Assembly: GCF_947503045.1 (NCBI RefSeq)
Contig: NZ_CANNCF010000001.1
Location: 62,001-126,000, forward strand
Length of the DNA: 64,000 nucleotides
Source: an uncultured Tateyamaria sp.
GTDB taxonomy: Bacteria; Pseudomonadota; Alphaproteobacteria; Rhodobacterales; Rhodobacteraceae
Direction: 5' to 3'
Positions 45,288-53,135 of the stretch are shown in pieces. The notes beneath the pieces are model-generated. The model was given only the letters and a program-made list of their open reading frames with translations, was not told the DNA's origin and searched no databases. Both the position numbers and the translations under genes were made by a program. How positions within the stretch are numbered: position 1 is the stretch's first letter; each line of letters opens with the position of its first letter.

Positions 45288-46087
45288 CGGCCCTCGAACC
45301 AGTCGCGGGCGAGGGTGGTCCAGCCGCGCGGCATGCCGTGGCCGCCATCGTGTTCGCAGAACCGTATCGCGCCCGCTTCGCAGCTGTCATTCCAGTCGCG
45401 ACAGCGAAACTGCGCGCCGATGGCGATGGTGTCGGGATGGCTGCGGCACTGGTTGGCGCGGCGCGCAAGGGCGAGGCTGTCCCACAGGCTGCCCTGATGC
45501 CAGTCGCGAATCGCGCGCCCCTCGAACGGCACCTGATTGTCGCCAAAACCGTGGATTTGCAGGAACTTAACCGGCCCGGAGGGGCAGTCGGCCGTGTCAT
45601 TGGGCTGGCGCAGCGCACCCGAGATCGACACGAACGCGGCGAACTCGTCCGCCGCCTTGCACGCCATCAGCCACGCCATCGACCCACCGGCCGAGAACCC
45701 GGCCACATAGATGCGCTCCGGGTCGATGGAGGCCTTTGTGCGTGCATCCGCGATCACATCGAGGGTAAAGGCGACGTCGTCGCGCGTACCCCCCTCGCGT
45801 CCGGCCCATCGCAGCGTGCGGCGCCCCTGAATGGGCGTGCCGTTGGGCGCGATCACCACATATCCGGCACCCGCAAATTCCGAGCGGATACCACCACGAA
45901 AGATCATGCCGCCGGTCGCATTGTGGCCGTGATAAAACACCAGCGCAGGCATGTTTTCCTGAGCGTTTTCAGGGACAAGCATATGGTAACTGCCCCCGTC
46001 AATCTCACAGGGCGCATCCGCCCCGCAGGCGGATTGCGCCACGGCGGGCAGGGCGAAAAGGGCAAACAAAGCAATGATATATCTCAT
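45284..46087 (-). CDS. Exported alpha/beta-hydrolase, PHB depolymerase/LpqC-like
   Basis: The 267-residue protein has a signal peptide (MRYIIALFALFALPAVAQS) and an alpha/beta-hydrolase core: PALVFYHGHNATGG with the oxyanion region, nucleophile Ser in VAGFSAGGSMAWLM, and the probable catalytic His in CEHDGGHGMP. Several Cys could form periplasmic disulfides. The esterase_phb/LpqC group includes polyhydroxybutyrate depolymerases and feruloyl-type esterases, so the exact substrate is open. The start at 46087 overlaps nothing; the gene is divergent from the RluA gene. Confidence 0.83.
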   Translation of the reverse strand: MRYIIALFALFALPAVAQSACGADAPCEIDGGSYHMLVPENAQENMPALVFYHGHNATGGMIFRGGIRSEFAGAGYVVIAPNGTPIQGRRTLRWAGREGGTRDDVAFTLDVIADARTKASIDPERIYVAGFSAGGSMAWLMACKAADEFAAFVSISGALRQPNDTADCPSGPVKFLQIHGFGDNQVPFEGRAIRDWHQGSLWDSLALARRANQCRSHPDTIAIGAQFRCRDWNDSCEAGAIRFCEHDGGHGMPRGWTTLARDWFEGR

Positions 46088-46196
46088 GGCGCCGACACAA
46101 GCCGACTGCGCCGGGATTGCCAAGGGGGAAGGGGGCACATCGCCGGATCGTGAAGCCCGGGCTTGCACGTGCGCGCGGTTTTTGACAGGCGGGGGC

Positions 46197-46844
46197 ATGG
46201 ATGACGCCTACGCCCCCCCGGATGTCCCGCTGGACGTTCTGCATGACGATGCCGAGATGCTGGTGGTCGCCAAGCCCTCGGGTCTGCTGAGCGTGCCGGG
46301 CAAGGGTGAACATCTGTCCGATTGCCTGATCGCGCGGGTGCAGGCGGTCTGGCCGCAGGCGCTCTTGGTGCACCGGCTGGACCGGGACACAAGCGGGGTG
46401 ATGGCGTTCGGCATCACGCCCCATGCGCAGCGGTTCCTGTCCAAGCAGTTTGAGCTGCGCGCGGCGAAAAAGACATATATCGCAAGAATTTGGGGGCGGC
46501 TGACCCCCAAAACCGGGCGCGTCGACCTGCCCCTGATCGTGGACTGGCCGAACCGGCCCAAACAGCATGTGGACCACGAAAACGGCAAGCCGGCAGTGAC
46601 CGACTGGCGCGTCTTGCGCGACAGCGCGACGGAGACCCGCGTGCGCCTGATGCCGCAGACCGGGCGCAGCCACCAGTTGCGGGTGCACATGCAGGCCCTC
46701 GGCCACCCGATCCTCGGCGATCCGTTTTATGCGGACGGGGAAGCGCGCGCATTCGAGCGGCTGATGCTGCATTCCGAAGAGCTGAAGATCAAACACCCGG
46801 ATTCGGGCCGGATGATGCGGTTTCGGCAAGGCGCGCCGTTCTGA
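46197..46844 (+). CDS. RluA-family pseudouridine synthase
   Basis: The 215-residue enzyme has the catalytic Asp in LLVHRLDRDTSGVMAFG, preceded by LVVAKPSGLLSVPGKG and followed by KKTYIARIWG, and LMPQTGRSHQLRVHMQALGHPILGDPFY. It converts specific uridines of rRNA or tRNA to pseudouridine. No S4 domain is present, so the short RluA/TruC-like subtype fits. The start at 46197 was chosen because the conserved part begins close by and GGGGGC precedes it. Confidence 0.9.
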   Translation: MDDAYAPPDVPLDVLHDDAEMLVVAKPSGLLSVPGKGEHLSDCLIARVQAVWPQALLVHRLDRDTSGVMAFGITPHAQRFLSKQFELRAAKKTYIARIWGRLTPKTGRVDLPLIVDWPNRPKQHVDHENGKPAVTDWRVLRDSATETRVRLMPQTGRSHQLRVHMQALGHPILGDPFYADGEARAFERLMLHSEELKIKHPDSGRMMRFRQGAPF

Positions 46845-46925
46845 TCACGCAACGCCCGGTGGTCCGGATTTTCCGATGGGGCCGAATCAATGCGTCAAGG
46901 GCATGAAAACAAGGGGTTTGGGTGA

Positions 46926-46963
46926 TGCACAACCTGTACACAGGGCGTGCACAACCTGTGCAC
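46926..46963. repeat. GTGCACA/TGTGCAC dyad cluster B
   Basis: TGCACA-ACC-TGTACA (46926-46940) and GTGCACA-ACC-TGTGCAC (46947-46963): two dyads with the same ACC centre, 21-22 bases apart centre to centre. This matches cluster A after ftsK. It lies 82 bases past the RluA stop. Confidence 0.7.
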
Positions 46964-47020
46964 CGATTTGTGCGCTTTTCACGGATTTTCGAAAGTTAAC
47001 GCAGCGCGCGGTGGGGTTTG

Positions 47021-47035
47021 TTAAGGAGAGGTTAA
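47021..47035. promoter_or_regulatory. CtrA-type TTAA-N7-TTAA box
   Basis: TTAAGGAGAGGTTAA fits the CtrA consensus TTAA-N7-TTAA exactly; GTTAAC lies 21 bases further upstream. The middle also supplies an AAGGAGAGG Shine-Dalgarno for the ATG at 47035, so the match could be partly coincidental. Confidence 0.4.
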
Positions 47036-47130
47036 TGTCCGTTTTGCGGGACTTTCCCGACTTTCGCTGCACCTGCTCCAACGTCTTCTTTGTAAGCTTC
47101 TCGACCTGTGCTACTTGGGCAATATGTTGA
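47035..47130 (+). CDS. Putative 31-residue leader peptide ORF
   Basis: ATG with a near-ideal AAGGAGAGG ribosome site encodes MSVLRDFPDFRCTCSNVFFV and eleven more residues, ending at TGA 47128-47130. The next gene's ATG (47124) lies inside this frame's last codons, an arrangement that allows translational coupling. The peptide has four Cys and no known family. It may be a real small protein, a leader, or the remains of another gene's start. Confidence 0.35.
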   Translation: MSVLRDFPDFRCTCSNVFFVSFSTCATWAIC

Positions 47131-47537
47131 TTGAGTTTTTTAAGAAGCTAGGAAAGTCGAAGTGGTTGCATTGGGTTGGCACAGCACCGTTCATTCTCAT
47201 TCCTATCGTTATTTTTTTCGGCGGTGACGTATCGCGAGGAGTGGGAATCCTCGCAGTCCTTGCCAGTATGTGGATAGGGGTCATCCTAGGCGGCAAGTTC
47301 GCCCTCATCATTTCTACTTTTCTCCTGAAATCCTCCGAGGACATTGGCAAACGGTTGGAAGTTGCGTTCTGTGCCTTCGGCTTCCTGTTCCTTCCTGTGC
47401 TCGTAGGTACGTTTACAAATGCCAACCTGGGTACCGACATAGAAATGAGCTCTATGGCCGCTCATTTTCTGGGGGCTTGCATTGGAGCTGGAATATTCTT
47501 CTGCATTAGCCCCGAGGACTCTGATAACGTCAGTTGA
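47124..47537 (+). CDS. Small membrane protein of unknown function
   Basis: The 137-residue frame has four hydrophobic segments (about 19-36, 42-66, 81-99 and 115-131: WVGTAPFILIPIVIFFGG, GILAVLASMWIGVILGG, AFCAFGFLFLPVLVGTF, FLGACIGAGIFFCI). I do not recognise the family. GC content is visibly lower than in flanking genes, suggesting transfer. It has no ribosome site of its own worth the name; translation may depend on the overlapping 31-residue leader. The region also lacks other plausible frames. Confidence 0.55.
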   Translation: MLIEFFKKLGKSKWLHWVGTAPFILIPIVIFFGGDVSRGVGILAVLASMWIGVILGGKFALIISTFLLKSSEDIGKRLEVAFCAFGFLFLPVLVGTFTNANLGTDIEMSSMAAHFLGACIGAGIFFCISPEDSDNVS

Positions 47538-47709
47538 AACCGGACGTTTGATCGCCGCTCGCCAACAGTCGCTCAGGGCTCCAGACCGGACATCCGACGA
47601 TTTTCGTCAGGTTCGGAGCCGCCGTGAATGGCCCCAAGGTCGGCTGTGCGCGACAAAGCTGCCCTTCGCGTGACTTCCTCTCTAATGTTTCAAGAACGGA
47701 GGAACGGCG

Positions 47710-48099
47710 ATGTCAGAGCGAGTTTCTGGTGGATGTAAATGTGGATCAGTTCGTTATGAAGGCACCCGTTTGGATGCCCCCATGTTTCGCTGCCACTGTC
47801 GTGATTGCCAGCAACTTACCGGCTCGGGTCATTCCGAGATGATGCCGCTCGCACTTGAAGGTTTTACGATCACCGACACCTGCAAGACATACGAGATGTC
47901 GGGCGGATCGGGTCAGTCAACCTTCAGCGGTTTCTGTCCGACATGCGGGTCTCAGATCACGCGGAACAGCCAACGGATGAGTGACCGGATATACGTACAC
48001 GCGTCTTCATTGGACGACCCAAACATGTATGAACCGGAAAAATCGATTTGCGCGAACTCTGCACCGATGTGGGATGAAGCCTCGATAATCAAAGGATAG
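47710..48099 (+). CDS. GFA family Zn-binding protein, copy 4
   Basis: The 129-residue protein has CKCGSVRYE, CHCRDCQQLTGSG and FCPTCGSQITR, the GFA cysteine set. GGAGG precedes the ATG. Base composition is lower in GC than in the other three copies and it sits in the AT-richer block at 47-51 kb. The function is unknown. Confidence 0.85.
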   Translation: MSERVSGGCKCGSVRYEGTRLDAPMFRCHCRDCQQLTGSGHSEMMPLALEGFTITDTCKTYEMSGGSGQSTFSGFCPTCGSQITRNSQRMSDRIYVHASSLDDPNMYEPEKSICANSAPMWDEASIIKG

Positions 48100-48415
48100 T
48101 TTGGGCCCCGGACATACCTATGCTGCACTTGCAATGGGTTCCAATCGGATGATGAAATGGGTCATACCCGGGCTGCTTTGACAAGAATGGGGCGCTCATT
48201 TCTCGGCTCGGCTTTCGACTGACAATGCGTGCCATTTGACTGGATTCATTGAAGCCTTGTCGAATGCTGTCAGTGGGCTTCTCAAGAAAAAATTTCACTA
48301 ATTTCAATATACTTTGGTGGGCTCAAAGGACCAGCATTCAAAGAACTTTAGTGGCTCCATCAGTAGAACACCCATGCGTCCAAGGAGGGCGGAAAAAGGT
48401 GGGTTTGCGATAACC
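48100..48415 (+). other. Intergenic region upstream of the GGDEF-EAL gene
   Basis: About 316 bases of lower-GC sequence. I see no gene, dyad or terminator I can support. The frame of the GGDEF-EAL gene is open back to 48314, so part of this may be coding if an upstream start is used. Confidence 0.4.
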
Positions 48416-50776
48416 ATGACACTAAGGTCTGTTCTTTCAAATGCGTACCATGCGCTCGGGTTGAATGAGATTGCCCCGGAGAACCTGCCCAAGGGCGCGG
48501 CAAGTCGCCTGCGAAAACTGCAAATCCGCGGCGCGATCGAACAGATGCGCGTGTTTGTTATCGGCAATACGCTGTTTGCACCAACCCTGGCATTTCAGGC
48601 TTGGGGTGCGGGCGTGAACGGGGTTGTTATCGCCTGGACCAGTCTGATGCTCGCGTTCTCATGGTGGCTGTTTTGGACGTGGCGCACCAGTTATCTAACG
48701 GACGGACAAGCCTCGGACATGACCCGGTTTGTCAACGAAACAATAGTCAACTCGTTCCTTTGGTGTCTGGGGTGCGCGCTGTTTTATCCATTCGTCGACG
48801 GAAACGCGAAAACCGTTCTGGTATCTGTTATGGTGGGCAGCCTTGCACTGGGCACGGTGGGGTTTTCTCAGGCCCCAAAGGCCGCGTTCTGGTATCTTGC
48901 CATCCAGGCCAGTACGCTTGTCCTTGTCCCGACCTTGTATGCGTTCACCGTTGGCTCATCTCAGGATCTTTTGCTTGGAGTTCTTGCGGTGGTCGTGTCA
49001 GCCGCTGTTTTCAACGCCGTGTTAGAGCGCGCGAAGAACCAAATGCGGGCGTTTAGAAACCACGAAGCTCTCGCACAAAAAACCGAAGTCGTTGACCTTC
49101 TTCTGAAGGACTATGAAGAACAGGGAAACGAGTGGATATGGCGAACGGATGCCGATGGGCGTTTGATCAGTTGCCCGCGCCAGGTTCTCGAGCTCATGTC
49201 GTTGAGTGAGGATGATCTGCACGAAACAAGCCTTGTTCTGGCCATCGATAAAACGGTCGAAGAAGAGGGCCAAAGCGAAATCAGCAAGATCAGCAAGGCA
49301 TTTGACGAGCAGATTGACCTCTACGATATCACATTGCCGCTGCGCAATCCTTCGGACAAATCCGTGAAATGGATCGTAATGAAAGGCCGCCCACAATACG
49401 AAGATGACAGATTTGCGGGCTACAGAGGTATTTTTGCGGATGCCAGTGCCGCAGTCGAGGCCAAGAAACACATCGAATTCCTCGCCACGCATGATCCTCT
49501 TACAAGAACGTACAACCGCAATTATGTGCACTCAAAACTCGAGGCGCTGGATGCCAAGCAACATAAGGCATTGATTTTCCTGATCGATCTTGATGGCTTC
49601 AAACAAGTCAACGATGGCTACGGGCACTTTGTCGGGGACAAATTATTAAAACTGGTGGCCGAAAGACTGCGTGCGGTCGTCGGGAAAACGGGCATGGTCG
49701 CCCGGCTGGGAGGCGATGAGTTTCTGGTCTTGTATGTACTCGAAGCCGACGAAACGCACATTCTGAGTGACAAATCAGGGCACGAGATACTCGAAAGCCT
49801 GTCAAAACCGTTTGTCATAGATCATTTGGACATCGGGATCTCTGGATCCGTTGGAATCGCCAAGTTTCCAAACGATACGGACCACGGTTTGACCCTGCTC
49901 AATCAGGCTGATCTCGCCCTTTATGCGGCAAAGCGGAGTGGACGCAATAAATGCGTCACCTTCGTCAAAAAGATGATGGATGGGTTGCAAAAGCGGATCA
50001 TTTTGACCGAAAGGCTGCGCAAAGCCATTCAGGAGGGTGAGATCTTGCCCTTTTACCAGGCACAACACTGTGCCCAGAGCGGGAAGCTTGTTGGTGCCGA
50101 GGCTCTTGCAAGATGGACTGATGCCGAACTTGGTTTCGTTGGCCCGGATGTATTTATCACCATCGCAGAAGAAACAGGCCTTATTCACGACCTTGGTGAA
50201 CAAGTTTTGCGACGCGCGTGTTTAGACGCCCTCGACTGGTCACCGGGGATAGATGGTGAACCTTTGATGCTTGCTGTCAACCTGTCCCCTGTTCAGGTGA
50301 TGCGTGGAAATATCGCGAAAACGGTAAAACGCATCTTGAAGGAAACCGGGTTTCCTCCGGAACGCCTTGAAATCGAGATCACAGAAGGCGTGCTTATCGA
50401 TGATGTCCCCGCGACGCGTTTCCTTTTGGAAGAGCTGGCCGACGCTGGCATTGCCATCGCCTTGGACGATTTTGGAACGGGGTATTCATCGCTCAGCTAT
50501 GTGCGTGCCTTGCCACTCAATCGACTCAAGATCGACCGTTCCTTCATTTTCGAGATCGAAGAGCCCGAGGCGCAGTCAATCGTTTCTGCCATTGTCAGCC
50601 TGAGTAAGCGTTTGAATCTGGAGGTTGTTGCGGAAGGTGTCGAAACGCAACGATCCGTTGAAATACTTGCCGAGTTGGGGTGTGACGTGTTGCAAGGCTA
50701 TTTCTTTTCGCGCCCCGTCACAGCGAGCGATTTTCAGAATTTGACTTTGGGCAACAGACGACAGGCATCCGGCTAG
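48416..50776 (+). CDS. Membrane-anchored PAS-GGDEF-EAL cyclic-di-GMP protein
   Basis: The protein is 786 residues from the ATG at 48416. N-terminal hydrophobic helices (about 40-200) are followed by a PAS-like segment (about 235-360: WIWRTDADGRLISCPRQVLE), a GGDEF domain with intact signature (VARLGGDEFLVLY) but no RxxD inhibitory site, and an EAL domain with VGAEALARW, NLSPVQ, EITEGVLI, LDDFGTGYSSLSY and VVAEGVE. Both cyclase and phosphodiesterase activities are possible. Starts at 48314 or 48374 would add up to 34 unconserved residues; no ribosome site decides. GC is lower than in flanking core genes. Confidence 0.92.
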   Translation: MTLRSVLSNAYHALGLNEIAPENLPKGAASRLRKLQIRGAIEQMRVFVIGNTLFAPTLAFQAWGAGVNGVVIAWTSLMLAFSWWLFWTWRTSYLTDGQASDMTRFVNETIVNSFLWCLGCALFYPFVDGNAKTVLVSVMVGSLALGTVGFSQAPKAAFWYLAIQASTLVLVPTLYAFTVGSSQDLLLGVLAVVVSAAVFNAVLERAKNQMRAFRNHEALAQKTEVVDLLLKDYEEQGNEWIWRTDADGRLISCPRQVLELMSLSEDDLHETSLVLAIDKTVEEEGQSEISKISKAFDEQIDLYDITLPLRNPSDKSVKWIVMKGRPQYEDDRFAGYRGIFADASAAVEAKKHIEFLATHDPLTRTYNRNYVHSKLEALDAKQHKALIFLIDLDGFKQVNDGYGHFVGDKLLKLVAERLRAVVGKTGMVARLGGDEFLVLYVLEADETHILSDKSGHEILESLSKPFVIDHLDIGISGSVGIAKFPNDTDHGLTLLNQADLALYAAKRSGRNKCVTFVKKMMDGLQKRIILTERLRKAIQEGEILPFYQAQHCAQSGKLVGAEALARWTDAELGFVGPDVFITIAEETGLIHDLGEQVLRRACLDALDWSPGIDGEPLMLAVNLSPVQVMRGNIAKTVKRILKETGFPPERLEIEITEGVLIDDVPATRFLLEELADAGIAIALDDFGTGYSSLSYVRALPLNRLKIDRSFIFEIEEPEAQSIVSAIVSLSKRLNLEVVAEGVETQRSVEILAELGCDVLQGYFFSRPVTASDFQNLTLGNRRQASG

Positions 50777-51191
50777 TTGTCACACAAGGCGTGCTACCTT
50801 GCGGCTTTCAGGCCGGGATTGCCTTGCCGTCTTGAAACGGCGCCACCATCCCGCTTGATCCGCAGACACCAAACGACGCCTACTGGCGCGGTTTTGCGCC
50901 ACCGCACCCCGCCTGCCCTACCCGTGGTCTCGGATATAGAGGGCTCCAACCCGCCCTTCGCTACCCTTCCCTTTAGAACCCGGATCGGACCCAAGCCAAA
51001 AGGCGCCGCTCCATCCACCGCTCAGCCGGCGATTTGGTTGAGCTTGGTGCGACAGGTTTGCGTTGCGATATCCTCGATCCAAAAACTGCCCGGGAAATAG
51101 CGTTTTGTCGTCACCCAGTGGACTGGCAATTGAGCGGCGCGGCGCCGTTTCAAAGTCTGCTTTTAATAGCGTCTGTGCTATTCGGTCGGGC
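50777..51191. other. Intergenic region without a supported gene
   Basis: About 415 bases between the GGDEF-EAL gene and the P-loop gene. The P-loop frame is open back to 51063 but the added residues look non-coding. A stretch at 50930-50965 faintly resembles a tRNA 3' half but cannot be folded into a tRNA. Confidence 0.4.
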
Positions 51192-51833
51192 ATGCGCGCA
51201 ACAGAAAACCTTCGGTCTGCTTTGTCACACGTGTGCTGGATTGGCGGCGGCAGCGGTGCGGGCAAGTCCACCGTTGCGCAAGAGTTGGTGGTGAGGCGCG
51301 GTGCTGTTCTTTACGATACCGATGCCGCCATGGACGAGCATGTGAGCCGCTGCCACATGGCGCGCTGCCCCAAGCTGCGCGCGTTTATGAACATGGACAT
51401 GGACGCGCGTTGGGTTCACCGGACGCCGCAGGTTATGCTCGACAGTTTTCATTGGTTTGAGGGCGAAGGGTTTGAGCTGATCGTGGACGATCTCCTGGCG
51501 CTTCCGCGCGACAGGCCGGTGATTGCCGAAGGGTTCCGGCTGTTGCCGAAACGTGTCGTACCGCTTCTGCAGGCACCCCGCCGCGCGATCTGGTTGCTGC
51601 CGACTCCGACCTTCCGCCGCCGCGCCTTTGATGCGCGGGGGACGACGTGGGATATCGCGCACAAGACCAATGACCCCGAGAAAGCGCTGGCGAACCTGCT
51701 TGCGCGGGATGCGCTGTTTACGGCGCGCCTGCGTGCGGAGATTGCGGAGCTTGGGCTGCAGGCGATCAGGGTGGACGGGAGCCTGAGCCCGGATCAACTG
51801 TGCAAGGACGTCGATGATCGGCTGTTTGGTTAG
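51192..51833 (+). CDS. P-loop kinase-like protein of unknown function
   Basis: The 213-residue protein starts with a Walker A motif at about residues 16-23 (CWIGGGSGAGKSTVAQEL) and then VVRRGAVLYDTDAAMDEHV, where the Asp pair may serve as substrate or metal ligands, as in shikimate- or AAA_33-type kinases. Later FELIVDDLLALPRDRPVIAEGFRLLP fits a Walker B-like strand, with an Arg-rich lid (TFRRRAFDARGTTWD). The phosphoryl acceptor is unknown. It stands alone, convergent with the periplasmic-binding-like gene. Confidence 0.75.
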   Translation: MRATENLRSALSHVCWIGGGSGAGKSTVAQELVVRRGAVLYDTDAAMDEHVSRCHMARCPKLRAFMNMDMDARWVHRTPQVMLDSFHWFEGEGFELIVDDLLALPRDRPVIAEGFRLLPKRVVPLLQAPRRAIWLLPTPTFRRRAFDARGTTWDIAHKTNDPEKALANLLARDALFTARLRAEIAELGLQAIRVDGSLSPDQLCKDVDDRLFG

Positions 51834-51864
51834 GTGCCGCACACGGGCTCCGGAGGGAGGAGCG

Positions 51865-52584
51865 TCAGGTGTCAAACCCTGCAACCAGATCAACCTCGTG
51901 ATCGGAAAAGCCAAAGCTCGCGGCTATTGCGCGATGTGCGTCGGTTCCGAGGTAGTGTGAGAGTACGGCATTCACGTCCCGCAAAAACGCGGTGTCGTCC
52001 AGACAGAAGGCGAATGAGCCAAAGGCTGGAGGTTTTTCGCGCGGCGGCACCGGGACCAATTCAATCGGCCATGCGCTGTTTTGCGCGATGAAGCCTGCAT
52101 GGGCCATACCGACGCTGGCATAGGCGTCGACGGCTTGGTCTTTCACCGCCTTGGCCGCCTCGGTGTAGGTTTCAAACACGGCGATGCGGTCCTCTGGAAG
52201 GCCAAATTCCACGGCCGAGCGGTGCTGGAATTGGTCGCGAATGACGGCCAATCGGGCGTGCGGATGATCTGCCAGCGATTGATAGCCGCTTAGGCCCAAT
52301 GGATTGCCTTTTGCCACCAGCAACCCGTCCGGCAACGCCCATATGGGGCGACTGAATTGCGCGGTTTGCCTGCGTTCGTCTGTCCCGAATAGGCCGGTTG
52401 TCATGCGCCAGCGTCCCTGCGCTAGCCCGGGCAGCAACGCGCCGAACTCGGTTTCGACGGGTTCAAACTCCGCAATTCCGAGTTCGCAAAACACATGCCG
52501 CGCAAGTTCCACATCGCAGCCGGTAACGCGGCCCGTGGCATCGATGCAATTGAACGGAGGCTCGATCAGGTAGGCAAATTTCAT
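51865..52584 (-). CDS. Signal-less type-3 solute-binding-protein domain, coupled to MerR
   Basis: The 239-residue protein has the SBP_bac_3 fold: KFAYLIEPPFNCIDATGRVTGCDVELARHVFCELG, then FGALLPGLAQGRWRMTTGLFGTDERRQTAQFSRPIW and the second lobe QFQHRSAVEFGLPEDRIAVFETYTEA. No signal peptide or lipobox is present, and the first strand starts at residue 2, so it should stay in the cytoplasm. Its ATG overlaps the MerR stop by four bases. A cytoplasmic ligand-binding partner of the regulator, or an amino-acid-binding enzyme relative, is more likely than a transport component; no permease or ATPase is nearby. Confidence 0.8.
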   Translation of the reverse strand: MKFAYLIEPPFNCIDATGRVTGCDVELARHVFCELGIAEFEPVETEFGALLPGLAQGRWRMTTGLFGTDERRQTAQFSRPIWALPDGLLVAKGNPLGLSGYQSLADHPHARLAVIRDQFQHRSAVEFGLPEDRIAVFETYTEAAKAVKDQAVDAYASVGMAHAGFIAQNSAWPIELVPVPPREKPPAFGSFAFCLDDTAFLRDVNAVLSHYLGTDAHRAIAASFGFSDHEVDLVAGFDT

Positions 52585-52937
52585 GGGTCCTCCGTGGGGC
52601 CGTAGCTCGCGATCTTGATGGCGAGGATGCGTTCGCATTTTTCGAGCGTTGCGCGCTTGGCCCTGAGCGTGTCCGCGTGATCGGCGAGGATTTTGCGCCG
52701 CTCGGGCATCCCGGCATCCCCCGCTTTGGCAAGGGCCGTGAATTGGCGCATCTGCGCCAGCGGCATGCCGGTTTCGCGCAGCCAATAAAGCAGCGTCAGC
52801 CATTCGATCAGCGGCGGCGTGAACCGCCGATGCCCATCCGGGCCGCGCTCGATCCGGGGCAACATGTCCGATTTTTCGTAAAACCGGATTGTGTGCGCGG
52901 ACAGTCCGCAGGCCTTGGCCGCCTCTGCAATTTTCAT
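52581..52937 (-). CDS. MerR-family transcriptional regulator
   Basis: The 118-residue protein has the MerR winged helix (MKIAEAAKACGLSAHTIRFYEKSDMLPRIERGPDGHRRFT), a LIEWLTLLYWLRETGMPLAQMRQFTALAKAGD block and a long dimerisation helix (MPERRKILADHADTLRAKRATLEKCERIL). No metal-binding Cys is present at the C-terminus, so it is closer to AdhR/NmlR-like members than to metal sensors. It is expressed from a classical MerR promoter upstream and co-translated with the binding-protein-like gene. Confidence 0.93.
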   Translation of the reverse strand: MKIAEAAKACGLSAHTIRFYEKSDMLPRIERGPDGHRRFTPPLIEWLTLLYWLRETGMPLAQMRQFTALAKAGDAGMPERRKILADHADTLRAKRATLEKCERILAIKIASYGPTEDP

Positions 52938-52961
52938 GGTTGGATGCCTTCCTTAGATCGT

Positions 52962-52992
52962 TGCCTAGCGGGTTAGAGCAACTCTAAGTCAA
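52962..52992 (-). promoter_or_regulatory. MerR-type promoter with 19-bp spacer and operator dyad
   Basis: On the minus strand: -35 TTGACT (52992-52987), a 19-base spacer, and -10 TAGGCA (52967-52962). Inside the spacer TTAGAG-TTG-CTCTAA (52987-52973) is a perfect dyad. Over-long 19-base spacers twisted into shape by the regulator are the hallmark of MerR control. The start codon lies 25 bases past the -10 box, so the regulator should autoregulate this operon. Confidence 0.8.
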
Positions 52993-53135
52993 CGCCGAGT
53001 TATGAAAAAGTGACCCTGCACCGCCACGGTCAGTACCGCGTTTTCCGGAGATGCCCGACATAACAGTTTCAATTGCAGGTTTAGCGAATCGGAATTCAGC
53101 ACTAGGCTCGGTTGTGACGTCTATCAGGAAATTCG

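Noticed and set aside
50925-50970. tRNA 3'-half-like stretch (possible integration site remnant)
   Set aside because: The T-arm-like pairing is weak, no acceptor stem or anticodon arm can be folded, and no integrase or matching repeat is nearby.
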